From Hydnum rufescens UP504 (lineage: Eukaryota > Basidiomycota > Agaricomycetes > Cantharellales > Hydnaceae), in assembly GCA_014904985.1 (NCBI GenBank), contig MU128945.1, forward strand, positions 186,001-250,000: DNA of 64,000 nucleotides. The letters are read 5' to 3'. The notes below the pieces were generated by a model. It was not told the origin of the DNA. It searched no databases and saw nothing but the letters and a program-made list of their open reading frames with translations. Made by a program: the position numbers and the translations under genes. This document shows, in pieces, positions 41,562 to 52,522 of the stretch (its first letter is position 1; each line of letters starts with the position of its first letter).

Positions 41562-44434
41562 ATGTCAGAGCCAGACCCCCGCGACAGCGCCCATCCAATG
41601 ATGGACACAAAGATTGCGAATGGTAATCCAGCACTGGAGGCGAAACTCAAAGATTCAGAATTGAACAAATCGCCTGTGCATATTAAAACGAGTCCTCTGG
41701 GCATCTATACTCTATTCACCGAAGTGACTACGTTGGGTGGATTACTACCAGGGTATGATCCATGCTCGAATGTGATACGTCTTGTCCTCAAGAACCTATA
41801 TGTCCAACAGCTATGATATCTGGGCTGGTATAGAGGGCTTCCTACAGGACTGGCCTTACATCAAGATATTTATCATCGAATGCGTGTCCCTTGGCCCCAC
41901 CTTGATTTTGCGGTGGGCGATCCTATCCATGATCAGCAGTCTACTTCCCGCACTATCTTTATACCTTTCTGGGAATCTTCTCGGCCTCGTAAGTTCCCCG
42001 AACTTACTTTCATTCATCAGGACTTATCTACTCCCTAGGTCCAAACTGGTTTTGAGAATCGGAATTTGGACCATACCAGGTTCTACGTCACTGTTGCCTG
42101 TCTTCTGGCTTCGAAGACACTCGAATCTATTATAGACTTTGCATGGTATGTTGCACAGCGTCTGAAAATTAAATTCGAATGTTATAATTTATTCGCATAG
42201 TCATGATACCATTCGCGAGATCAAACGTCTATCAACCTTCCACTTTGGCGATCACCTAATAAGAGGTATCCTTTTTTCATCTCAGACTCTCAGTTCGGTC
42301 ACCCGGACTCATCCCTTTGGTAGCCCATTTGCGACTTGATTTTCCCACTTCCCTGGACCCATCGAACACCACAACTCTCAAGCGGATTTCTCCCAATCAT
42401 GCAGGAGACCAGGGATTTCGCATCATGGAGGGTGTGGTTTCCATCGCCACAGCAGCTTTACAAACTGTGACCGGACTTCTCGTGCTGTTTTCCATGATCA
42501 GACATGAACCAGGGGGTTACCTGTTTGGTACTATTGCTGCTATAGAACCAGTCTTCAATATGATGAAGAGCTCTAGATCGCCTAGAACCCGTATGTATTA
42601 ACGCCTTCATGACTAAGCTTCAGGGTCTCGAAGGCTTATGCACCGAAAAGCTTTTTTTGTTTTCTTGACGAATGGGGCATATGCTCGCATGCAAACCTTC
42701 ATAAAGCTCTCTCAAAATACTTTTCGATCTGCCGTCATTCGTGATGGTATTCGAGACCACATCCAAAACGGTGCGTAATGATGCTGCCCAAAAGCCGCAC
42801 ATGTCACAGCTTGAAGACATCTTGGTATCAGAATATCGGAAGTCGGTGCGAGCCATTGGCGACCACAACATTGATGATCCGTGGAGCCAGATGTCCGGAA
42901 GACCCGAGTCGCTCCGATCCTTCATTTCGTCCATAGCTCCTGATCTCCCCATGGTTCGTTACTGGAGTATCCACCCCTATGTACAAAGGCTCGTATACTT
43001 ATTTTTTTTCAAGATTTTGTTTGCCCTCCGGTCGATCCACTCCCCAGGAACTATTCCTCTCAAGTCGCTCACTCTATTGACCACTACTATAACCACCCTC
43101 GGTTATCGTATTCAGACCCTCCTGTACTATACGCGAAGTACGTCCGGATACCGAAAGACGATTGTGGCATTGTATCAAGCACTAGAGATCAAGAACATTC
43201 TTAAAGATGGAGATATCCCGTACCCAGCACCAGATGTTCCTGTCCCGGGAGGCATGAAGGTCGAATTCCGGTCCGTTGGTGGGATTCCATGTAGATGGAA
43301 GATATGTGCTTGATGGACCTTGTCTAACTCTAATATTGGTAGGAACGTTTCCTTCCAGTATCCGGAAAAAGATACGGCGGTATTGAAAAATATGTCGTTC
43401 ACTCTGAATCCCGGACAGTTGATGGTCATAGTTGGGGAGAATGGGTGCGGCAAGGTGCGTCCATTCACAGCCTGTGGCATATTCCAAGGTCCCACACCCA
43501 AGCGGTATTATCCAGAGCAGCACCGTGAAGCTCTTGAACAGATTGTTTGACATGTCAGAAGGGGCTATCCTCATCGACGATCTGCCAATTGAAACCTACG
43601 TCGCCGCAGATGTTCGCCGAGCCCAAGCTGTCATGAGTCAGGAGTTTGTGAAGTATCCTTTGACGGTGAATCTGATCTACACCCATTCGCGTCGTTTTCG
43701 TGCACCTAACGCTGTAAAATATCCCAGATCCGTGAAAATATTGGCCTTGGCTCCGTCGACCATGTGGATGACATTGATCGCATTCACCGTGCAACGAAAC
43801 TCGGGGGCGCGTTTGATTTCATCAATGAACTACCTCTCGGATTTGAGACGGACATCGAAGCTCGTTCTGATGCATGGTCTTCTATGCACAAAGCGAAAGA
43901 AGGAGGTCCGTTGAAGACTAAACTGAAAGAGCTCGAGGGCGAGTTTGAGATATCTGGTGAGTGATTTCGGATATGGAGAAAGTGCCTTATTTATTTGTCC
44001 ATCTCGTTTTGCTTGTTTTGTTTAAATTGTTCAGGTGGTCAATGGCAACGTCTTGCCATTTCCCGCACTCTCATGCGTGCCATGGATAACGATGATATTC
44101 GACTGCTCTGTTTCGATGAACCGTCGTCTGCACTGGACCCTAAAGCAGAATTCGAGCTATTTGAGAGGCTTAGAGACTTTCGGGGACAGAAGACGCTCAT
44201 TTTCATCACCCAGTACGTCGTGCCACACTCGGGGAATGCTCTCTCTTCTTCGAGAACTGATCTTCTATTCCAATGCGGAACAGTCGATTTGGTCATCTAA
44301 CAAAATTTGCCGATGTCATTTTGTACATGAAGAATGGCGAAATCACAGAACAAGGGACGCATGCGGAACTCCTGGCCAAGGGGGAGGAGTATGCCCATCT
44401 CTACAACATTCAGGCCCAAGCGTTTAGTACTTGA
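41562..44434 (+). CDS. ABC transporter (TMD-NBD, ABCB-like half transporter)
   Basis: An ATP-driven membrane exporter with one transmembrane and one nucleotide-binding domain. ATG 41562 gives MSEPDPRDSAHPMMD. The membrane part spreads over exons at about 41800-43150 (WPYIKIFIIECVSLGPTLI, MISSLLPALSLYLSGNLLGL, a loop near 42200-42260, GVVSIATAALQTVTGLLVLF). The NBD begins NVSFQYPEKDTAVLKNMSF (about 43345). Walker A GENGCGK is split by an intron after its Lys (43455) and continues SSTVKLLNRLFD. The signature is SGGQWQRLAISR (about 44030-44065), Walker B LLCFDEPSSALD (about 44107-44140), and the H-loop His is rebuilt across an intron (ITH-RFG). It ends QAQAFST at TGA 44432-44434. An inserted charged loop (DIEARSDAWSSMHKAKEGG) lies before the signature. 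The ATP-site motifs are intact; the substrate is unknown. Confidence 0.82.
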
Positions 44435-45119
44435 CATCCTGAATCGTTTCGATGTACGCTGCATTGAGGGTGGGTGGCACTATTTTGTATCTTCATCCTT
44501 TAAGATGGATCGCAAGAGGTCTTTCTCATGCCCAACTTGTTAAAAAATGGCCAAACTTAGAGAGCATCCAATGGATGTATTGTACATGAGCCATAGATTG
44601 AACAATTCACCTTTTCGTGTCCAATTTCTAAGGTGGAATAGCCTTTTAGTGATTATATAATGAGGCGGTGCTTTTCTGTCGATAAAGATTAACGGATAAG
44701 CAAGCACACACGGCAGCCTTGCCTCTCCATTTCTCGTGCACTACGGAGTGCGTTTAGCGATCTCCAGAACAGTGGCTTCTCGCGTTTCTCGTTGGACTGC
44801 GTATGGTCACGTAATATTTCGGCGCTTCAGTGCAGGCGCTGCGATCACTTTTCGCTTAGGCTCCTCAACCCCGTCCCATCTAGATCCGGTCCTCCCTAAA
44901 GCCCTAGATGGGGGCCCATCTACTGGAAACTTCATTACCTGGAGTTGAAACCCGTGAACGTGACTGCTCGATAATGCCCTATTATGGTTGAGCCGTTTCC
45001 GCCCTCTTTCTATAAGACTGATCCGCTCCGTTTTGCTCGGTAACACTGCCCCCAGAGGCTATATAGTCTCCTCCTCCTCAAAGTCGCACTGCAGCGGTGC
45101 CTTGCCCGACCATCTCATC

Positions 45120-46869
45120 ATGGCCTTCGTTTTTCTCTGGGTTGTTGGCGCATTCGCGCTCGACCAGCCGACCGAATCCACCCCCACTGTTTGCATATTT
45201 CCTCCGATGGAGTTTGAACCTCTGTTCTATCACAGTCGAGAAGGTATCTTTTGGACTGGTGCCGCGATCGCAGTCCTTGTCAGTCTTGTGCGAAGCACCC
45301 TTCGCACGCTGATCGAAGGCGAGGGTCTCTGGACCGTCTGGTTTCGATTGGCGACCTTCGAGCACTACTTGTGGATTGGAGTCGTCGGGATATTGATACC
45401 GTCTTTTAGATTCCTGATCCTCGAGGTCCCCCCAGGTGAGATACACGTGTTCTGTCCATGATGCCACATCTTCTCAACAATACGCTCGCAATTATTAGGC
45501 CTCAATGATGATGTTTTCATTGTCCTAGTGCTGGCGTTCGCTCTTTTCTTGTCGTCTTCCGGTATGCTTGGCCCGCGTGGCGTAATCGTCACTTCTACCA
45601 AAATCGATGGGCGGCATGGTCCGGTCCCAGTAGGACTGGAATTGCCCCACATCTTGTCGATAAAATCGGTGACATCAGGACATGGCAATCCATGCGCGAT
45701 AGTGCACCCAAGGCTCAGTTCCACCCTGTCGACAAGAGCCTCCGCTGGTTCTTGGCATTCGATCCCAGTTGATCGGTCCTGATCCAACGGAATTATTAAA
45801 GGTCTCGTCCCATCCAGCATCTCTCGACATTTCTGAGGAAGGGAGCTCGTTGGGTAATTTAAATCTACTCTCAAGGCGAGAGAAGGATTTGGAGAGAACT
45901 CTGGGCCACCATCGCTCTGGAGGAAAAAGACATTCCAAGAGGCGCAGTTACTCCCGTTGCGCCGGCTCCCCTTCTCCCGTCGTATCATTCGACCCTCCTT
46001 GCGGCCCTACGACCACTGCCGGCGGAGGGTTTATTCCCCCCCGTAAAGCCTGGCGAATCTGCATCCCTCTTATGGGGAGAACACCTAGGCTTCAGCCGGC
46101 GCGTCAGTCGTGGCATCCTCGGTATTCCCCCTCGCCTACTCACTTCACAACCTGTCACCGACGCCGGTCACAATGGACAGGCCCTGTGCCTCATGCACGG
46201 CGTCTGTGCACGTAACAAGGGGCTCGACCCGCTGAACTTCCTGTTTAAGCTCGATCTCACCAAGTTCGAAGAGAACAGCGCCCAATGGCCGCGTCCTTCC
46301 AAGGTCTTGCGGAGCTACTATCGAAAGGAGGTGGAGGGTTCCTACTGGGAGGACTGGGAGACGTATTCGTCAAGGCCGCGACCGAGCTGGCACTCCTCTT
46401 CGCGGATTCATCTGCACCCATCATCAAGGATTGGTTCGAGCAAGTGATGGAGCAGCAGGATTTGGCCCTTGCTCGCCGGGCGTACCAACTTGGTGCGACG
46501 GACGAGGAGCTCTCCGTTTTGTACCGCCTGTCCTACGCTACGATGCTAGTCAGCTTGGCATGCCATACACAGGGTAGGAGGAAAAGGCCGGAGATGACAG
46601 TCTTCAGAGCATACTGCGCGTTGAACCAGCGTGCTCTTCCCGATTGGGCTTCGAGCGAGGAGATGCTGATGCGAGTGAATGAGGAGAGCGTTCATGTTCC
46701 CCCGAATGCTAATTTGGAAGCCCTCGTCCATGCCGTGTTGCCGAAGACATCTCCACCACCTCCGGCCATTAATCCAGGTGTACCGACGTTCATTTTGACC
46801 CAACATTTACTACAGCATCTCTTTGGCCGTGTTTTTTTCGTATCGGCTTCTTTAGTGTCGGACTCATGA
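45120..46869 (+). CDS. Unrecognised multi-pass membrane protein, copy 1
   Basis: First of three paralogues. Exon 1 from ATG 45120 reads MAFVFLWVVGAFALDQPTES, a hydrophobic start, then IFWTGAAIAVLVSLV and FEHYLWIGVVGILIPSF membrane segments, and splices at about 45434. Later segments match copies 2 and 3: RYAWPAWRNRHF, HPVDKSLRWFL, SLLWGEHLGFSRRVSRG, the conserved block HNGQALCLMHGVCARNKG (about 46170-46225), KFEENSAQWPRPSKVLRSYY, WFEQVMEQQDLALARR and SYATMLVSLACHT. Relative to the paralogues the frame shifts near 45556, 45757, 46036-46042 (a C7 run) and 46340, so the copy is either decayed or carries sequence indels. A TATATAG lies about 55 bp before the ATG. The C-terminal end (46869) is uncertain. 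Function unknown. Confidence 0.55.
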
Positions 46870-47436
46870 CTTGTGATGATTCCCAATGTGTGTGTATCGA
46901 TTCTGTGTATCGCGTCCCAAAGTCTCCTGGCTCTTCATGTTGTATGAATGTATATCTCGATGCCAGATGTGTTCCAGGAGCTTCTAGAGCTTGGCTGATG
47001 GGGACTTTTCAGAGTGTATTTGGAACTATTGAGACGCGACGGGAGGATGGCTTGTCCAAGAACAGGCCCGTAAGGACCTGCTGCCATACTAGAACAGAAA
47101 GAACCATCTCAGTCTTTGGGAAAAGAACTAATCATTTGTTTATAGTACCTAGAACAGGAAGGTCTATTTGATGTCCATGTTAGTCATTCTATACTATACT
47201 ACTGGCGGGACCGCAAGAGAAGCTAACCCCAGTCTTTGGGGAAAGCACTGAGCGGGAACTCTAGATATATGTGAACCTGATAGGGTCGGGTGCCTTGATA
47301 GGCAAGGAGAAGAAAAGGTGGAAAAAGGTGGAATATACTGTAACCGAACCAGACAATAGTCCGAAGATGTCCTGCGTCCATTGATTTCCAACATGGTCTG
47401 CATCCAGTTCAGTGCAGACCAAATCTACGTCGCAAC
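46870..47436. other. Convergent 3' interval between paralogue copies 1 and 2
   Basis: No gene or repeat terminus is recognised. A 10-base word CAGTCTTTGG recurs (47109, 47230). Confidence 0.4.
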
Positions 47437-49140
47437 TCAGACCTGACCGTAGTCATCTACTACAGGAGGTGGAGGTGGAGCTTCTGGCAACACAGCGCGA
47501 ACGAGGCCTTCCAAGGCTGTTGAGGAAACATTAACTTCCTCCTCAGCGGCTCGCTTCTTCATTTCTTCAGTTGACACCCATGCGGGGAGCGGACCCGGAG
47601 TTGCGAGACTCAGCGCGTAGTATGTTTTGAAGACCGTTATCTCTGGCCTTTTCTTCCTACCATACGTATGGCATGCCAAGCTGACGAGCATGGTGGCATA
47701 GGAAAGTCGGTACAAAAGGAGAAGTTCCTTATCTGTCGCACCGAGCTGATGTGCCTGCTGGGCGAGGGCAAGGTCCTGCTGTTCCATCACCTGCTCGAAC
47801 CAATCCTTGACGAGGCGCGGACGCGAATCTGCGAAAAGGAGCGCCATCTCGGTAGCAGCCTTGACGAACGCCTCTCCCAGGCCCCCATAGGAAACCTCAA
47901 TCTCTTTTTCATAATAGCCACGTAGGACCTTGGCAGGACGTGGCCACTGAACGCTGTTCTCTTCGAACTTTTGAACACTGAGCTTCAGAATGAAGGACCA
48001 CGGGGCAAGCCCTTTGTTACGGCCGAAAACACCATGCATGAGGCACATGGCCTGCCCGTTATGGCCGGCATCGGTGACGGGTTGTGAGACGAGGAGTCGA
48101 GAGGGAATGCTGAGGACACCACGACTAACGCGCCGGCTGAAGCCAAGGAATTCACCCCACAAGAGGGATACAGATTTTCCCGGGATCATGGGAGGGAACA
48201 CACCAGGCGGTAACGATCGTGGAGCTGCAGAGCCATTAGGGGGGTTTGTTCCATTGGCTGCTGTTGTATTTAGATTGTTAGGGTCGTTAAGGGTCGAATG
48301 AGAGTCTGCCAGAGGTGAGGGTGAAAGGCCAGCCTCCAAATCGTTCCTTCGTCGCGAGAAAGGATTGAAGTAATTCAAACGACCCTTTTCCGTAATAGTG
48401 GCGGGGGGAGAAGCGGTATCCAGTGATACCTTCAATAATTCCGTTGGATCGGCATCGATCAACGGGGATTGAATGCCTAAGAACCAGCGGGTGCTCTTGT
48501 CCACGGGGTGGTACTGAGCAAGCTTTCCTTATCGCGCAATAGCCGCCATGTCGCGGCATCCCCGATTTTACCGACGAGTTCCGGGGCGATTCCAGTCCTG
48601 CTGGGACCAGTCCACGCCGCCCATCGATTTTCGCAGAAGTGGCGATTGCGCCATGCAGGCCAAGCGTATCGGAAAACAACAAGGGAGGAAGCTGTGGCCA
48701 GCACCAGGACCCCGAGTGCGTCACCAGTGTTACCTGATGATTACAAGCATATTGTTGAAAAAGATTAGGCATTAGCATGCAGGGAGACAAAACACGTGTA
48801 TTTTACCCGCAAGGAAGGAGATGATCATAGAGACAAAAGATGCGAGCAATGCGACGGCGATACCTATCCACCAGTAGTGTTCAAAGACGGCCAGTCGAAA
48901 CCGGACGGTCCAGAGACTCTCGGCTTCGCAGAGGTTGATGAGGGTGGTAATCGCGCCTTGGACAAAACTGACAAGGACTGCGATTGCGGTGGAAGACCAG
49001 AAAATGGCCTGCTGACTCTGATTGTTGACATGGAGAACGGCGCCAGCGTTCCCCTGGGAGTTGCTGCAAGTATTGGTGTCATTGGCGCTCCGCGGGTCGA
49101 GTGCCAGTGCGCCCACCGCCCAGAGGAGAACGTAGGCCAT
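47437..49140 (-). CDS. Unrecognised multi-pass membrane protein, copy 2
   Basis: From ATG 49140 exon 1 encodes MAYVLLWAVGALALDPRSAN, a Ser/Asn-rich lumenal-type stretch, QQAIFWSSTAIAVLVSFVQG and HYWWIGIAVALLASFVSMII. After an intron come LGVLVLATASSLVVFRYAWP and AWRNRHFCENRWAAW. The last, 355-codon open stretch (48504-47437) reads DKSTRWFLGIQSPLIDADP, a disordered linker, SLLWGEFLGFSRRVSRGVLS, HNGQAMCLMHGVFGRNKG, FEENSVQWPRPAKVLRGYY and YRLSYATMLVSLACHTYGRK, ending PPPPPVVDDYGQV. About four membrane helices and a cytosolic domain with a conserved His/Cys/His block are predicted. Near 48510-48540 the frame changes at a site shared with copy 3; an intron (GT near 48580, AG before TACCACC) or a frameshift is possible. 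It converges with copy 1. Family not recognised. Confidence 0.6.
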
Positions 49141-50055
49141 TAGGAGCAGAGGAACAAGGTGAAAATCACACTTTTTTTTTTTTCCCTTGAGCGTATATAT
49201 AGTCCCAGTGCGATTAAACAAAATATTATTCATCAATACGCGTAGGGGGCTCCCAGTAAAGGCAATTATTCGCAACCCAGTGATCGGCAGCGAAGCAGAA
49301 GGAAATCGATTTACAGGCGAAGCGGTGCGTACAGCTTGTTCAGATCCATTGCTAAAACCGATAAATGATGAATTCCTGAGCATGATGCATCGAATCCTTC
49401 CAACATGGCTCAGGAGATTGCCGGCGAGTCCTCAGGTGATTTCATGCAACAGCATCACTGAAACCATGATGAGGCCGCAGAAAATGCATCAAACAACCTA
49501 CTTTATGGGGAGAAATCTTCGAATGAAAGTTGGATGGGGGAATCGCTGAACTGAATAAGTACAGCGATTCGACACTGACGGCCGCAACGGCAACAATGTC
49601 TTCGTATCGGCCAATTCTTTTGGGTTTAAAGGTCGCACTTATTTGTGGATGGGTGACGAGGGTCCGAAATTGCACTCTGATCGGTAGTCTGACGAATTGA
49701 CAATATACCTGACTCGGACAGTGATAACAATGATAATTCTGCATCTACACATCATACGATCAGAAGTTGAAGTAGCTGTAGGGTCGGCTGGTCTGTTTAC
49801 CCTATCCAACTTTTACGTCTCCATTATTATATTCCTCTTAGTCCAAAGCCACGACGACGATGAGGAGGGGCTAACGAATGTAGTAGAAGTAGCCGAGTCG
49901 GTAAGAGCCGATTTGCTTCCGAATGTCGTCTCGTCGTCTGGACATTCGCGCTCTCTGGGACGACTCTAGGCAGCTTCTTTCCCAACCATCACCTTCATGC
50001 TGTTTACCGCTTAGTCGTGATAGTGCAGATAATCGCACCCGTCAGTCATACTGTA
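49141..50055. other. Copy 2 promoter and flanking intergenic DNA
   Basis: TATATATA at 49194-49201 lies about 55 bp upstream of the copy 2 ATG, mirroring copy 1. Further out, nothing is recognised. Confidence 0.4.
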
Positions 50056-50142
50056 CTGCAGTGTTACATAAGCCACTGCTGATCTCCGATAAGCGTTTCC
50101 AGGGGTCAGAAAAAAACCGTCTCAAGTCGTAACGCTACAGTA
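50054..50142. mobile_element. 85-bp TA-flanked MITE (50056-50140)
   Basis: Ends CTGCAGTGTTAC and, inverted, CTGTAGCGTTAC (about 10 of 12 matching) are flanked by TA at 50054-50055 and 50141-50142. It is the same end family as 50715-50840. Confidence 0.55.
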
Positions 50143-50712
50143 TCGGTCACCCTCACGCCGAGATCCGCAAAGCAATTGCTTTGCAATCTCTCGTACAGTC
50201 ATGCAAGTAGATACACAGTGTTTGCCGACAAGCAAATGGATACGTACTCATGCTAAGAACTAGGCTGGTGCCATTTCTTCACACTCAAGATCACAATTTT
50301 TGGAGTCAACTTCATACTAACCTTAGCTTTCGCTGTATTGGGCATCCTGGAGCACTCCACAGCCCTGTTATCCTACCCCACGGTCTCAACTTAACTTTCA
50401 GTGTGTTACGCCCAATTTTTTGAAGATGAAAATGGCCCACTGCCCCCCCCCGAGAAAAAAGTGACACTTTTTGGTCGATTCTTACACAAAGACCTACATA
50501 AGAACGTGGTGTGCCACTTTCATAGATTTGTACAGTACACCTCACCACCGCCGTCATGGTAACGTAAATTGCTATAAAATTCCTGTGAGCCCCCCCCAAA
50601 AGTGTCCATGATCGTCGTTTCCTCTCGCAGTTCTTCTTTCTTCTTGCATCCTCGTGCGCCGTTTGTTCGTGTCCGGCTTCCATATATTTCTGCTTTTTTG
50701 CACTTCCCCAAG

Positions 50713-50842
50713 TACTGTAGTGTTACGATCCGTCGGGTCACAGGTCACAACGGTTTTTGTCCCCCGACACACGCTCCGAGGCTTATCGGAGCCCACCAAT
50801 GTTTGAAAATAGATTTTCTTATCCATCCGAAACACTACAGTA
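50713..50842. mobile_element. 126-bp TA-flanked MITE (50715-50840)
   Basis: Left end CTGTAGTGTTACG and right end, inverted, CTGTAGTGTTTCG are flanked by TA dinucleotides at 50713-50714 and 50841-50842. TA duplication suggests a Tc1/mariner-related miniature element. Its right TA is shared with the left TA of the adjoining element at 50843-51802. A further unpaired copy of the end, TACTGTAGTGTTACGG, occurs at 52097. Confidence 0.65.
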
Positions 50843-51804
50843 GGCCTGCTCAATTCTTCTTAATTCTGCTTGCGAACGACCAGACTCCTACCCAGTCGTC
50901 TGTCACGTGTGCCTCATTTCTCCGAGAAACAGCCGAGAAACGAGAAATGAGGCAAACCTGACAGACGACTGGCAAACTATGTGTTGTGCTTTATTTGTGC
51001 CGGAAATTTATCACCTTGAGGAGACAAGGAATTGGTCTCCTATCCGACTGATTGAGAGATATCTGAGTGACAATGGAGATCATCAATGTTATCCACTAAA
51101 TCATTCCCATTCCCACTAGGGCAAAGGAGAACCAAGCTCATAGGCTACTTTCTTTCTTCCTGACAGTGACAGTGTAATATAGAGAAAAACTAGGCATTGG
51201 GTTCTAATTACATGGATATGTGAGGGTTAAGAGAAATGATGATGGGGGATCACTTCCTCCAGGTCTCCTCAAGGCGATAAATTTCCGGGACAAATAAAGC
51301 ATAACACATAGTTTGCCAGTCGTCTGTCAAGTTTGCCTCATTTCTCGTTTCTCGGCTGTTTCTCGGAGAAATGAGGCACACGTGACAGACGACTGGGTAG
51401 GAGTCTGGCGAACGACCAAAATATCTTTTTCTGATCTAAGTTTGGGTCTTGCCAAGACCAACAAAGTTTGAAAGTTGCTCGGCCGGATCTAAACTTTCAC
51501 CGTGCCTGTACGCAATCAAAACCGTTGCGAACATCAACTCTCACTCTTGTCGATAACTTTTTTGGATCCGGTGACCCGGGAAGCACTGGAGTTTATTGTG
51601 GAGTTTCTTTACCGTCCCTTTCGGCAAGCTTTCACAGGGATTGAGCAGCTTTACTCATGTTTTTGTTGGAGCTTCACAAATATTGTGCTCATTTCTGTTT
51701 CACCTCATTTCACCTGGTAATTCCCTTTTAGAGCGCCAAGCGAGAAAAAGTTGAAAAAAAGTTTGCCATTCGCAAATTCCTTTCACCAGAATTGAGCAGG
51801 CCTA
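50841..51804. mobile_element. TA-flanked MITE (50843-51802), interrupted by a second MITE
   Basis: TAGGCCTGCTCAATTCT at 50841-50857 is repeated inverted at 51788-51804. Beyond these 17 bases the two subterminal regions remain loosely similar (TTGCGAA and ACTTTTTC-like words). The TA at both ends fits a TA target duplication. Removing the nested element at 50881-51416 leaves about 424 bp. No transposase is visible. Confidence 0.7.
50872..51416. mobile_element. Mutator-like foldback MITE (50881-51407) with 9-bp TSD
   Basis: Long terminal inverted repeats, starting CAGACTCCTACCCAGTCGTC, cover about 130-145 bp at each end (50881 to about 51025, and about 51265 to 51407) with only a few mismatches. 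They are flanked by identical 9-bp copies GCGAACGAC (50872-50880 and 51408-51416). Long TIRs with 9-bp duplications are the hallmark of MULEs. Each TIR contains its own palindrome (GCCTCATTTCT / AGAAATGAGGC) so the arms fold twice. It has no coding capacity and is inserted inside the older TA-flanked element. Confidence 0.88.
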
Positions 51805-52522
51805 GTAATGCAAGTTCGGTTCACTTATGTCATCACACGATTTCATGTCGTTGAGCACTGACCAGGCGGCCAGAAGTGAGAAGGTGATTACCACACGAGG
51901 TCTACGGTCAGAGCACTACAGTCACTGGACCCAAGAATGTTTCGACATGTGACACCAAAGACTCCGCAGAAGACTCGACCACAGATTCCGACACGGATGG
52001 GGATAATTTTGGCGCATGAGTGAGTGTCTTGGGTGTAGCGACTGGTCTAATCTTCTGTGGACAGGGGATGAATATCTGTTTCGCCTGACACTGAAAATAC
52101 TGTAGTGTTACGGCCCTACTGTAATGGTAGCTATCATCATGGCCTACCTCGTCACTGGTTTCCGGCTACTGGTGCAGGGGGGGAAGGGGGTCCACCTGTC
52201 TACAGGGTCTATCAATAGAAATGATTTATAAAAGTTTGTCACTGTAGAGTAAGGCCATGCTTGTGCTGCATTTGACACGGGTCGTCAAACCTGGTACTGA
52301 ATAAGTGTATTTGATTGACATTGAGACAATAATACATACATTAACACAACACGAGGGCCTGAAGCGCTCGCGCACGGTATATGAAGTTAATGGGTACATA
52401 GCAGTATTGTGGTATTGCAGGTCCTGGAGTCCAAGAAAAACAAACGAATGCACAAAGCAGACAATAACCATTGAATGGAACATTAGACTTGGGGCACGGA
52501 GTAGCGGAGAGCCAAGCAAGGA
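51805..52522. other. Intergenic DNA 3' of membrane paralogue copy 3
   Basis: No gene is recognised. It contains one unpaired CTGTAGTGTTACGG end at 52097-52112 and a G run (52178-52190). Confidence 0.4.
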
